Source: Symbiodinium microadriaticum
Taxonomy: Eukaryota > Sar > Dinophyceae > Suessiales > Symbiodiniaceae
NCBI GenBank assembly: GCA_001939145.1
Contig: LSRX01000598.1
Coordinates: forward strand, 263,885-327,884
DNA: 64,000 bases
Direction: 5' to 3'
Part shown: piece by piece, positions 35,114 to 45,795 of the stretch
Layout: every line of letters begins with the position of its first letter
How positions within the stretch are numbered: the first letter of the stretch is position 1
Program-made: the position numbers and the translations under genes
The notes under the pieces: generated by a model
Database searches by the model: none
What the model was told of the DNA's origin: nothing
Seen by the model: only the letters and a program-made list of their open reading frames with translations

Positions 35114-38100
35114 GTCAGCGGTGCTTGAATTCAATCTTGTGGCTGCCCAAATGCAGTGCTGCTCGAAAAGCCTCCATCGTTGTAAGACCATTTTCGCTAG
35201 GCGCAAGTAAAATACCGAGAAGTGCCTGCTAAGTCCAAGACCAAACTGTCGCACAAATGGCCACTCTCGGCTGACTTCAGAACAGGCACCGGCAGCACTT
35301 TCGCCACAAGCATCTCCTGAAGGAGGCTCAAGCATGGCTGCCACCTCGGCTGCTGTTGAGTTGTTGGTTCTTCCGGTGCCGGTTTCAGAGTGCGAACCCC
35401 ATCCTTTTTGTCGCAGCGGCAACAAAAAAACAAAAAAATAGATCTCCCTTCATCTGCACCTACATCCCGATCCTGCAGGGTGCGCGAGCTCGTCGCAGTT
35501 GCACAACAGGCCCTTTCCCAGTCAAGCAGCTGAGCGCCTCTCTGGCAGGATGATATGGCAGCATTGTAGCCTTAGCTTTGAAGTGCACGCAGGCTGAACT
35601 GCGACCTGGCCCCGCGAGGCCGCGAGGTCTTGTGATGGGAGCGGATGAGTAAGCTCGGAGGCCACGCAGGAGCCCGGGAGCCCCATGGATAGAACCAGCC
35701 ACTGTGAGGCATCAGATGCAATGCCACTGCCCCTGGGCACGTTGCCCTGTATCTTGCCTGCCTGCGCGTGTTGCTTGGGGATACCACTGGTGGTTTGTTT
35801 GGAAACAGTTGGGGCTTTCTCCACCTCGAACGTCCAAGGCTTAGGCTTTGGCGAGGCTTGTGATCACGTAGGTCCCCACATCCACATGGCTGGCCACTTG
35901 CAATGCCTTATTGCTACAACGTGGCACCAGCCTTGTGATTTCAATGGCAGGAGTACTGGATAACTTAACCGTAGATAGAGATACTTGCACCCTCTCGAAG
36001 TCCGGAGGCTGAGAACATCCGCTGGAATCTTCGCGGTCCTCATGTCCTCGGCTGGATGTCTGCACGTGAAAGGCTTCATGGATTAAGGCAGGGCTAGCCA
36101 GCGGCTAGCCGCAAGTTCCTCCGAACTGTAGGGGTCGACTGCAACTTAAACCCTAAACCTGTCAGAATTGAAGCCTAAGCCCTTTAACGTCTGTCCCGAC
36201 GGAGGCCTCAAAGAGCTGCAAGGACGGCTGCCACTGCTCTCCAGTCCTTCGTCTCCAGGCTTTTGGGCTTGGGGTTTTTGGCCCCTCCGCTGTTAGACAT
36301 GTCTATGCCACATGCTGCGCACCTCCTATGGACGGTTTCAACTTAAACTGGGAAGGCTACACTGTAAAGCTCGGGCGCGTCTTGCACAGGATCCCATCCA
36401 ACGCTTGAAGACCGTCCAGCTGCAGGGCAAGAATGGTGGTGAAAAAGGTCGCAAGAACAACCTTCGAGGAGAAGCCAAAAAAACAAGCGCCTATACACTG
36501 CCCTTCGAAAACCGTAGCTGCCCTCAAGACCATCCAAGCACGCCCCAGTAATCCCTGCAAAGCAAGAATCTGGTAGGCAAGCATTGCGGTGTTGTAGAAG
36601 ACCGCATCTGTGGCAACACCGGCCGGCCTGCAAGGGGCTTCCAAAGGTCTCAAAACTTTGTTTGCAAGATTGGGGTTTGTAGCTGACAATTGCTTGGTGG
36701 CTTAACGTGTCACGAGGCTTTGGAGCTCCGCGCTTTGGGCTTAGCCTTGAGGTTGGGAACCGCCTCGAAGGGCTGGGGCACTCGATGTCGGATTTGGATG
36801 GCAAGACAAAAGGGGAGGGCCATGTGCGCAGTCACACCTCCCAAGAGTTTTTGGAAGGCTGTAAAAACTGACTGTACCGGATCACATGCTATCCCGTAGC
36901 ATACTATCCTGTAGCATACTATCGTATGCTAGTCTGTCCCCTTCACAACAACTGCCGGGCCAAATCCTTGGAGCGCAGGGCTCAGGGACCCAGTGCTTGC
37001 TTCGGCCTGGGGCCTGTCCAGGAGTACCGCATTACCCTGTATTGTCTTAGAATAATTGAAAGGCATAAAACTATACTCGTACGACATTCCAACATACCGA
37101 AACATAACGATAATCGCACAAAAATATACTGGTAAAATAGTATTACGGTATAATATAAGGCAGGTTTCCATGTGATTTCGGCAACCCTGGCATGCTGTGG
37201 AAGAGTTGAACCGCCAGCTGCCACTGGCTCGCTGCAGAATAGGCGGTGCACAGGGTGCTATGGCAATACCTGGGCGGCAAGACTCAAACCATATTCATTG
37301 TTCCGTGTTTCACTTTTCCGATATTCGGACACAACCTGAGGCCAGAGTACATATCCGGCATGACTTCGGCATCGCGCATGGTGCCGAAAAATTGTCGGGT
37401 GAGCTGCCACTGCCTCTGGAAGCCAGAGGAGGGTTGTTGATACTAGGGCTGTTGGGCTGATCACCTTGACTAACCGTTACAGGCCGGTTCAAGAAGTCTT
37501 CAGGCTTCGACATCTTCCACACTCTCAAGTGGGACAGCAAAGGCACAGGAGGAGGTTTTGTCTCAATGCAATCTCTTCGGAGCCTTGCAGCAAACTGTGA
37601 CGAACTGGCCCTCGTCATGTCGGAAGATGAGCAGTTGCCAATGTGATCGTCTCTGCTTTCCAAACTAACACCCTACCGTGTCGAAGGCGCCCATATGTAC
37701 GTTTGGGGAATGCCAGTTCGAATGCCACGGAATTAAGTGCAGCTTTGTCGCCCACCCTGAGCCCCGGCGCTCATTGCAGCGTTGTAGCTGAAGCGGTCAG
37801 GCGAAATCCTGACCGTTTTGGGCATCGGACTTTGGGGCCCCCAGCGAAAGGAAGAGACGTCGAAGCGGCCTGGCTTCGAGCATGGACCGAAAAAGGTCCA
37901 GGGCCTCTTCCCAAAGCTGAGCAGCCTGGACAGAACGCAACTGTTTGTTTCGCCAACAGACGAATCCAGCGTAAGGGGGAGGAAAATCGTCTGTAGGTAA
38001 GCCTGTGTACATACAACAATGCCTTAATACGTGCCTGGCTGCCTGCCCGCCCGCCCGCCCGTTTCCCTGCCTGCTACCGACCAACCTACATAACTACATT

Positions 38101-41100
38101 CCTACATACGTAAATACATACCAACCTACCTGCCTACCTACCTACCTACATTTTTAGCACTCGCACTCGGCAAAGCAGGCGAGGCATGTGGGAAACTAGG
38201 TGGGAGCCAGGGCCAGAGGACGACATACATACATACATACATACATACAAATACATACAGACATACATACATACATGCATACATACATAGCTACATGCCT
38301 ACATGCATGTACGTGTATATGGTGTGCATACATTTTTAGCACTCGCACTCGACGCTGCAGGCGAGGTACTGGGAGAACTAACATATCTACATATCTGCAT
38401 ACATACATGCCTGCATGATCCTGCATGCTAATATATACATGCATGAATACATGCTGAGGCACCTGGGCACGTACATACATGTATGCATATTGATCTGTGA
38501 ATACACCCGCGCAGGTCCTCGGACGCTCTTAGGAAGCCGCAGACGAGACTGGGCCACTGGGAATTCTATTCGCCTTGGTTCACCTGGCCTTTGTCTCCTC
38601 TGCACATGGGACAGCAGTCAGATGCCCAGTCAATGCCCATTGCCCTTCAAAGTTTCCCAAGACCTACGAGTTGCAGAGGGAGCTTCAGACTTTCTCAAGA
38701 CTGTGCACGAGCTGAATGGCTTTGTGAACATGCAGCAAACAGAAACAACTCAACCGAGCCCTAACCGAACCCTCAACCTGTCCAGTGACACACCCGACCT
38801 CGAGGATGCTCATGGTGGTGTTGAAGCTGACGGTGTCCTTGAACAGCTTCAGGCTAATTAGTTAGTTTTCGCGATCCGGGGCCCAAAAAGTCCAACACAC
38901 CAGCGCATGCTTTGCTGCATCTGTGTCCCTCGCCCTTGACAAGAAACGATTGTGCATGATTGCTTTTGAACCCTAGCGCAGATTCCCTTGTTGGCCTCTT
39001 CGCTCCAATCCACAGTATCTTGCAACAGACACCAATGCTGGGATCGGCTTCGAGTAGAGAGGAACTGACACGGGGGCCGGAATCGAAAGAGTGGGGGGGC
39101 TTCACCAAAAGGAGCTTGACGAGGAGGGTCCGGTGTGATCTTCATCTCCGGCATGCTGCGCAACAGCTGCATCGACAGCCGCCAATGGGCATTCCTGGGT
39201 TAGCTTCATGACTGCACGCTCTTCGGTAGATCCATGGTTCATCTGCACGCGACCCTATGTTATTGTTTCAGGTCCATGGCTGCTATCCATGCACTCAAAA
39301 CCACAAAATCTGCACCTCACTCCAGCACACGACTCTCAATCCGTCTCTTCGCTTCTCGCACTCGGTTGCTCCATGTAAAACGACGACCCCACGACGACAA
39401 GAAACCGCCATTTCTACCCTAAAGGGGATGCCTCAGCAGTTGTCCCAGCAATACAAGTCGCAGGGCATCTTGAGATGATGGAAGGGAGAGCCGTGACTGC
39501 TCCGATTAGGCATCAAGCCAACCCTGGCCTCGGTAAAGCTCACAACATGCCAAGTTTTTGACCAGGAGCTTTCCACAAGCACTGATGACGGCATTCCCGG
39601 TACTGGCATCAGGGGAGACCTCCGCAAAAGCTTTGGGGCTTCTGCTCTGGGATCTGGCAAGGTCGGAAGGCTGACAAACTGATACAGTAGCAGATAGCAA
39701 GGCTTCCTGGCCGTTGCCGAGGGGGGAGAACAACCCGGAAGGCCTTCAAGGCCTACAAGGTACTGCAAGGGCCTACAGAACACCGCTCTGAGAGCTAATT
39801 CCCCACAACAACTATGTAACTGCAGGTTCAGATTTCGGATCTGACGGTGCAGAGGGCTCGGGGTTGTAAGGGGTTGTGATTGTCGGGCTGAGGATTTAAA
39901 GCGCAGGGTCTTTGTCTACACTCGGCTGCAGGACATCGTGCACCTTGGCGGCTGGCATGTCCTGCATCCGACATGGTCGAAGAGATTCATGAATTCAGGG
40001 CTCGGTGTGACGGCCTTTGATCTTTGGCTTGAGGTCTGGAGTCAAAACTTGCTGGTTGCGTGTCCCGGAACTGGGACAAAAACCGTCGATGCTCGAGTCT
40101 GCAATCCAACCCCACAATCCTAGGACGAAGGCGGCCAGGCATATACTGGCATTTGAATCACACGAACCATATATTGCAGGTCCTAGGCATGACAGGCCCC
40201 GCTCCCCCATGGCATTCCTCCAAGAGCTGCAAGGCCAAGTTCCAGCAGCCCCCAGCTTCCTAAGGCGATGGCAGAGTGTGGTACACAGCTGAGTCCGACT
40301 CGAACTCTTCAAATCTCAACCCAGCTTTCTTGTCGGCCGGGTCGTTCACAAAACACCCACAACTCCACAACACCAAGGACAAAAGACCCTCCTCTACCCA
40401 AAGAGGAAAGGCTCTCCTCGGCAGGCTAGTGCCCGCGAACCCAAACTTTCGGATGCCACCACGGCTCGAACGCGCGAATGCATGCGTTGAAGCTGACGGT
40501 GGTGGGCACCACTCCATCCTCTTGGACTTCAGGTGATCACGCGCCGCCTTTCGGTTTCCTGTAATTACTCTTTATGCACAAACAAACCCACAAGATCACG
40601 ACAAAACCTGGGGCAGAAATGGGGGAAGTTGGCGCCACAGAAACGCGAGGGCAAGCAGGAATACCAACTAACCCCCGCACCTCCATCATGGAGGAAAAGG
40701 TCTGGACCGCCAGCTCCCATTCGCTGGCACTCTCCTTGCCGAAACCCGAAACACACACACACGCACACAGAGTTGAGCTTGAGGGCAGAGTCTTATCTTC
40801 AGCGTCTGGGACCTCAGGAGCCTAATGACTCGAGAAGCTGAGAAGCAAACTCCTGACCCTGGAGCTCCAAAGCGAGACCCGACGCGAGGGGTTTACACTT
40901 GCAGATACCTCTAAACTTACAACGGTAAGTACCTTCAAATGCCCCAAACCACAGAAACTCTCGACTTAAACCTTAAACCTAATCAAAGATCCTTGAATTT
41001 GAAGAATCCGGATATGTTGACGGCAAGACTCAAGCGAGCTGACAGTGGCCTCAGGCTCGTTCAAGCTAATCAGATGGGAATCGGAAGTGACAGAGGAGAG

Positions 41101-44100
41101 CAGAAGCTTGAACGAACTGTCTTCCTCTCGCTTGCTGTTGGCCTTCTCGCCCTCTTCCCTCCAGCCTTTTGAGTTCGTTCACATTCCCAATCCCCTCTTC
41201 ATTGAAGGGCTCTGAGCAAGATCACATACCACCGTAGATCCTGGAAGCCAGTTGGAGCAAGTACAGTCCAAGATACATTATATGTGATGACATCACGGGG
41301 CACGGATGCGTGCGCCATATCCCCAAGCATCTGCCCGGCCAACTGCCACTGCCTCGGTTGGGACCCATGCCGAATTTAGTTGTGGCAGGCTGAGTGCAAG
41401 GTGAAATCTGGTCAATATACCAGCTTCAACACGTGCTACATTGCCAGTTCCTTTCTCTGGATCCTGTTACATCCTAACTCAACAGAACGCGGGGCTGCGA
41501 AACAACAAAGTTGCAGCGAGAAAGCCAATATCGCGAAGTGGACACCAGCGTGCAACTGAGTGATGTTCACTGTAGTGTTCTTTAAGGGCCCCAAGTACGA
41601 AAGGCCAAACCACTACACGGCGCACACGGACGCGTACAGCGCGCACGCCTCCTGCTGCCCCTTTTCGGTTAATGACAGGCAACCCATGTAGATCTCCTTC
41701 AGGCTTGAAACTCAACTGAGCATTAAACTACTAAACCTATCAGAAGTTGTCTTCTGCTGTGCCGCAAGCGGCCCCTCTCTTCCCAGCGCACTGATGGCAG
41801 TATTGTAGTTGACCACGCTCCTGATAGGCATGGAATCAGCAGGATTTGGTCTGCTGACAGATTGAGGCCGTGATTAGCAGGTCCAATGTGCTTCCAACTT
41901 TGTCTTTCGTCTTTCATTGCAGCGAATTTCCGCTCAACACATGCTGGTAGGAGACGGGAGGCGGACACACGCGCCGGCTTGCCATGTCGCGAAACAGGCG
42001 CAGCACCATCTGCCAGTGACCCGGGACATCCTGGGCTGAAAACTATGACAGAATTCACTCGAGAGTTGGGTGGGGGATACGCAAACTGTCTGTCGGTCAG
42101 GGTTTTGTACTTGCTAGTCTGTTTTCCAGAGTGGTGTTGCCGAAGTCGCAGCGTTGAGTATGGATGCCGCGACGATTTGACATAGCTTCCTGCAAACAAT
42201 CCTGTTATAGGAACTGGTTTAGCATTGCATTTGTTGTCCATCGGGTGTTTTCCCGATATGGATCTCCGTTTCAGTTCATGACAAGCCTGCAGCATCTCCT
42301 CCAGCCGTCAGAACACGCTGTTTCTCTGTCACGGAAGAGGTTGAGCCCCATGCACCAACTCCGAAACCCTTTGCCGAAGTTCCAGAACCCGGAGGACGGC
42401 ATTGTAGGTGAAGGCGTCGGGTGCCACATCCTGAATCCAGCAGCTAGATTCAGCTAGATGGGATTTGTCTCATTGCTGCTCCGCGGGCGACAAAACACCG
42501 CACGGGAGCTCAGAACCGACAAGGCCCGAAGATCCCAGCATCCAAATGCATCCACTAGCCTCCAAGCCCTCCACACGAAAAAAGTCGCCTGCGAACCGCA
42601 GAGCTCACCGAAAAGCTGCAAGGCCGCTTGCCATTTGGCTGCTTCCTTGCGGCTTTGGCTTTCAGGTTTCAGAGTTGGGCACAAGGGGGGTGAGGCCGTG
42701 AGGTCGAGGGATATAGACTTCCCGCAGGAATAGGACATGAATTGAAAACACCACCTGTCCTGCCAGATTTATCAGTTGTTGTAGAGGCCATGAACACCTC
42801 TTGGCTCTCTTCAACCATCGCACAGTCACTGTGAAAGCCATTTTCAACCCGAAAGTTTTGGCTGAATAAAACAGCCGTCCATTACACCCAGTGACTTCGC
42901 AAGCGCTGATACCAACATTGTAGCCTGAGCGATCACACAGACAGGAAGCTTCAAAGCTGCTTTTGGAATGCTCAAGACAGCAGCAGCGGCGGCGGCAGCA
43001 GCAGCAGAAGCAGAAACCGCAACAGCCGCAGCGGCAGAAACGCAAACGGCAGTACGGACTACAGCAGCAACAACAACGCAGCAGCAACCGCAGTAGCAAC
43101 CGCAGCAAGAGTAATTGCATGATAAGCAACAGGAGCAGCGTCACCGGCAACAACAGAATCGACCCAGGGTAGCAGCGACAGCTTAAGATTGCGAACCCCG
43201 GACATCCAGAAGAACCCTGCTGCAGAGAACCGCAAGAAGAAAAAAATAGCGTGTGGAAAACGGAGGCAGCACGTGCCACGTTGGGGGGTNNNNNNNNNNN
43301 NNNNNNNNNNNNNNNNNNNNNNNNNNNNNNNNNNNNNNNNNNNNNNNNNNNNNNNNNNNNNNNNNNNNNNNNNNNNNNNNNNNNNNNNNNNNNNNNNNNN
43401 NNNNNNNNNNNNNNNNNNNNNNNNNNNNNNNNNNNNNNNNNNNNNNNNNNNNNNNNNNNNNNNNNNNNNNNNNNNNGGGGGGTGGGGGGTGGGGGGTGAA
43501 GTGCTGGTATCGCCAGTTCTAGCCAGCACCCTGGCCCCAAAGCACTAACCTGAAGTTCCGTTGCCCGGAGACTGATGACGCTCGGTGCCACTGTGGCTGT
43601 GGGCATCGACCGCAGAAGCTGCAAAGCCTGCTGCCAGTGGCCTGCGCGCCTGCAGCTTCCAGGTGTTGCTAAACTTAGCGCGAGATCCGGCTCTAATTTA
43701 ACACCAGAATTATGTAGGATTCGTAGGGGTTTCTACCTATCGGCTTCGAGCAGCTGAGCTCCTTCTCTTGATCGTCGCTTCCAAATAGTTGCCCCAGTGC
43801 ACAATACTCCTGCAAGGATTCCCCAAAACCTCAACCCTAAACCCTAAACCCTAAGCTTACCAAGTCGCTGGCAGGCCCCCATCGCGGCATTGTAACCTGA
43901 GTCACGATCTGGAACTTGCCTACAGGCCTTTTTGTTTCAATCTCGTGTGCCTGAAGCCTAAAGTCTAGGGTTTAGGGTTTGGGGGGGATAGAAACCTCCA
44001 CCCCAAGCCCCTCTAACAAATGTGAAGCTGCTGATTGAGTTCGCGGCTATGGCGGCGCCAACCATGCTGAACCTTGCTGCGAGGATTCTCGGAGTTCTCT

Positions 44101-45795
44101 GTGGCTGGCATGTGCGGAGATTTGTGTTATGGCAGGGCTTCATCATGCACACGAACTTGGCCGGTAACCAAAGCCACCTCAACAAGCTGCATCAACATGA
44201 TGAGGTGACATAAATGAAAGCAACCACTCCCTACTATCTGGAGCTCTCAAGCTACGGACGGCGCTCTGCTTCCAGGCGACAGCAGCTGCATCGCCAAAGG
44301 CCACCGCGAGGCCTGGCATAACAAAGGGGGCCTCTCTGTTCCTCTGGGGAGCGGTGCGGAGGCTCTCATGGTGAACTGCTTATAACCATAAGCAGAAGGG
44401 CAGACAGAGGGAGGGTGTGGTTGAGTTTCAGATGAACGCGGATCATCAGGGAAGAGTGTCGCATCTGTTGTGGTGGTGCTGTTGCATCTACCTAATCTAC
44501 CTGCACACACTCTTCAGGCACGTCAAGATCCACCAGCACAGTTGAAATAACTGGCACGAACCAGGCTGTGGATCTGTCAAGCTTAGTAGCGGCTTAGAAA
44601 CCACAAGGTGCACTGTCAAAACTTAATGGGTTTAAGGGTGCTTAAACCTGCAGTCCGATCGGCGGAAGACTGAACCTCGCGGGTCATTCTGGCCTTCTGG
44701 CACGAGCTGATGCACGAGTTGAAGCTGATGACGTCGGGAGCACAGGTCTCATCCGGCATGGCATCAAAAATCGACAGCCTCGGAGCGGGGTAAGCTCGAA
44801 CTCACATAGCTCCCTTGGTCCAAAACCGTGGCGCCTCGGCCTTTTGCTCTTGAGGGATGCCACATAAAAAGACGATGGCATACGAAAGCACGGTAATAGT
44901 TCCTCCGGGAAACGCCTCCTCCCAACGACCGGCCTTCTCCAAAGCGCTAATGGTGGAGTTGAAGCCTTGTTCGCTGTGAGTCTTCAGGCCGCGGCTTCGG
45001 GAATGTTTTGGGGCCTTGTCAAGACGCAGTCAGCCCCTGCCGGAACGTAACCAGCCTACCTGCCCGAGGTTCAGAACTGAACAACCGCCTGAAGTCGTGA
45101 GAGACAGAGACAGCGGCAAAGAGAGAGAGAGAGAGAGAGAGAGACACAGAGAGAGACTGAGAAACAGAGGGACAGAAGGACAGACGGGCAGCTAGGCAAG
45201 CAGGCAGACAGACATGGACAGACGCAATTCACTGACCACCAAGTGAATATTTTGAAGACTCGGCCACATCGGGCCTTTCAGAGCCAGGATCTTGCAAGGA
45301 TCCCATCAACACCCCAAAAGAAAAAGGGCGTGAGCGGCCGGGACACTGATGACGCCGGGCCTGTCGAGAGCAAGGGTGTCTAAGGACTGTCGGAGGGGTT
45401 TGTTCCCGGGACCTGGGTTCTCCAAGCTGCTCAGGGAGGCTCAGGGAGAAACCGGCGATCTGTCCCGATGCTTCAAATTCAGGCCTCAGCTTCGCCTCGG
45501 GCATCGCCGAGAAGAGGCGCAGGGCTTGCCTGTTGCTTTGAAGAGTTGCTGGCTTGAACGCCCACTCCCGGGTCTACAGACCGAAGATCCTCGCAGCTTG
45601 TGGCTTCCATGAACAACTCAATGGCTGATCACACGATACGAGTAATCAACACTGGGCTTAAAGAGCATCACACCCCCCCCCCCCAAGATGCAGCCCGACA
45701 CCTTGAAGACATAACTTACGGCCTTCAGCCTTGGCGAAGCTAAGCTGAGCACTGCCATAGCTGCTCCTTCCCGAAGGCAAGGATCGCTGTGTGGA
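35058..45795 (-). CDS. Gene model: pentatricopeptide repeat (PPR) protein(s), many small exons
   Basis: At least 23 minus-strand exons encode PPR halves. Many alternate between type A, containing (F/Y)N(A/S)xISAC (first helix), and type B, containing W..AL.L...M (second helix). A PPR is a 35-residue helix-turn-helix that binds one RNA base. Arrays act in organelle RNA processing, and dinoflagellates have hundreds of them, a likely role here too. At every acceptor I could place except one the sequence is AG|G. Whether this is one gene of about 11 kb or two or three is not settled: I see no certain start or stop, and the longest intervals (43.8-42.9, 39.5-39.2, 38.8-37.9, 36.1-35.6 kb) could contain boundaries. 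Individual exons follow. Confidence 0.7.
35530..35570 (-). CDS. PPR exon (type A)
   Basis: AG|G acceptor at 35572-35571, then GYNAAISSCQRGAQ, a canonical first helix. Confidence 0.7.
36000..36058 (-). CDS. PPR exon (type B, partial)
   Basis: The frame reads HPAEDMRTAKIPADVLSLRT; EDMRTAKIPADVLS matches the end of a second helix and the inter-repeat turn. Confidence 0.5.
36180..36243 (-). CDS. PPR exon (type B)
   Basis: The frame reads EQWQPSLQLFEASVGTDV: W..SL.LF plus turn. Confidence 0.65.
36570..36621 (-). CDS. PPR exon (type A)
   Basis: The frame reads GVATDAVFYNTAMLAYQ; DAVFYNTAM is the first helix after the turn. Confidence 0.65.
37755..37787 (-). CDS. PPR exon (type A)
   Basis: Acceptor CTTCAG then YNAAMSAGAQGG. 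This acceptor is AG|C, an exception among the PPR exons. If the intron is longer the exon could begin a few codons earlier (DRFSYNAAM is also in frame). Confidence 0.6.
37855..37926 (-). CDS. PPR exon (type B)
   Basis: GTCCAG|G then AAQLWEEALDLFRSMLEARP, a strong second helix. Confidence 0.75.
38040..38150. repeat. (GCCC)n / (CCTA)n tract
   Basis: GCCC units followed by TACC units, ending at hairpin motif copy B. Confidence 0.85.
38155..38184. repeat. Dispersed hairpin motif, copy B
   Basis: TAGCACTCGCACTCGG...GCAGGCGAGG, preceded by ACATTTT like copy C, at the end of a CCTA tract and before a CATA tract. Confidence 0.7.
38221..38330. repeat. (CATA)n tract
   Basis: CATA units with substitutions, between hairpin copies B and C. 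Confidence 0.95.
38337..38382. repeat. Dispersed hairpin motif, copy C
   Basis: TAGCACTCGCACTCGA...GCAGGCGAGG, then ...GGGA-AACTA as in copy B. It shares the CTCGC/GCGAG stem; another CATA-like stretch follows. Confidence 0.7.
38800..38845 (-). CDS. PPR exon (type A)
   Basis: The frame reads LFKDTVSFNTTMSILE before GTCGGG; DTVSFNTTMS is the first helix. Confidence 0.65.
39130..39194 (-). CDS. PPR exon (type B)
   Basis: AACCCAG|G then NAHWRLSMQLLRSMPEMKIT with PD, a textbook second helix and turn. Confidence 0.8.
39558..39616 (-). CDS. PPR exon (type A)
   Basis: The frame reads PDASTGNAVISACGKLLVK; TGNAVISAC is the first helix. Confidence 0.65.
40192..40246 (-). CDS. PPR exon (type B)
   Basis: The frame reads GCWNLALQLLEECHGGAG: W.LALQLLEE. 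Confidence 0.7.
40455..40513 (-). CDS. PPR exon (type A)
   Basis: The frame reads GVVPTTVSFNACIRAFEPWW; VSFNACI is the first helix. Confidence 0.7.
40672..40743 (-). CDS. PPR exon (type B)
   Basis: The frame reads ESASEWELAVQTFSSMMEVR: W.LAVQ.F..M. Confidence 0.7.
41758..41820 (-). CDS. PPR exon (type A)
   Basis: TATCAG|G then SVVNYNTAISALGREG; NYNTAISAL is the first helix. Confidence 0.7.
41930..42030 (-). CDS. PPR exon (type B plus next A)
   Basis: GCCCAG|G then GHWQMVLRLFRDMASRRV and PPPVSYQHVLSG. Unusually, the second helix and the next first helix lie in one exon with no intron. Confidence 0.7.
42342..42423 (-). CDS. PPR exon (type A)
   Basis: The frame reads APDAFTYNAVLRVLELRQRV; DAFTYNAVLRVLE is the first helix. 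Confidence 0.7.
42578..42648 (-). CDS. PPR exon (type B)
   Basis: The frame reads KEAAKWQAALQLFGELCGSQ: W.AALQLF. A GT inside CTTTTCG|GTGAGC may end it early. Confidence 0.7.
42889..42924 (-). CDS. PPR exon (type A, 36 bp)
   Basis: GCTCAG|G then YNVGISACEVTG before GTGTAA. A micro-exon encoding only the first helix. Confidence 0.7.
42972..43165. repeat. Degenerate (CAG/CAA)n tract
   Basis: CAG, CGG, CAA and GCA triplets over about 190 bp, intronic. Confidence 0.85.
43290..43476. other. Assembly gap (187 N) inside (GGGGGGT)n
   Basis: GGGGGGT flanks the gap on the left and three GGGGGGT copies follow it on the right, so the unsequenced part is almost certainly more of the same G-rich heptamer. 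Its real length is unknown. Confidence 0.9.
43553..43642 (-). CDS. PPR exon (type B)
   Basis: GCGCAG|G then HWQQALQLLRSMPTATVAPS and VISLRATELQ, with donor CAG|GTTAGT. Confidence 0.8.
43835..43854 (-). repeat. Telomere-like heptamers in an intron 5' end
   Basis: Three CCCTAAA units (TTTAGGG on the sense strand of the gene) begin 6 bp after the donor of exon 43896-43861. Confidence 0.85.
43861..43896 (-). CDS. PPR micro-exon (type A, 36 bp)
   Basis: Both splice sites are visible: ACTCAG|G acceptor at 43898-43897 and G|GTAAG donor at 43860-43859. It encodes YNAAMGACQRLG. This is the best-defined exon of the gene and sets the 36-bp size class. Confidence 0.8.
44247..44315 (-). CDS. PPR exon (type B)
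   Basis: The frame reads QASRWPLAMQLLSPGSRAPS, then a stop at 44247; W.LAMQLL is the second helix. The exon must end before the stop. Confidence 0.6.
   Translation of the reverse strand, partial: QASRWPLAMQLLSPGSRAPSVA
44664..44738 (-). CDS. PPR exon (type A)
   Basis: The frame reads PDVISFNSCISSCQKARMTR; VISFNSCISSCQKA is a full first helix. Confidence 0.75.
44903..44965 (-). CDS. PPR exon (type A into B)
   Basis: ACAAG|G then FNSTISALEKAGRWEEAFPG: the first helix followed by the W.EA start of the second. Confidence 0.75.
45119..45190. repeat. (GA)n/GACA tract
   Basis: GA dinucleotides passing into GACAGA units. Confidence 0.9.
45479..45529 (-). CDS. PPR exon (type B)
   Basis: AACAG|G then QALRLFSAMPEAKLRPE: ALRLFSAMP is a second helix. 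Confidence 0.7.
   Translation of the reverse strand, partial: ASPAPLLGDARGEAEA
45750..45795 (-). CDS. PPR exon (type A)
   Basis: The frame reads AILAFGKEQLWQCSA: the end of a first helix and the W of the next. It is the most upstream PPR exon recognised; nothing PPR-like is seen beyond it. Confidence 0.5.

Noticed and set aside
43189..43548. Frames running through the N gap
   Set aside because: Artefacts of translating unsequenced bases.
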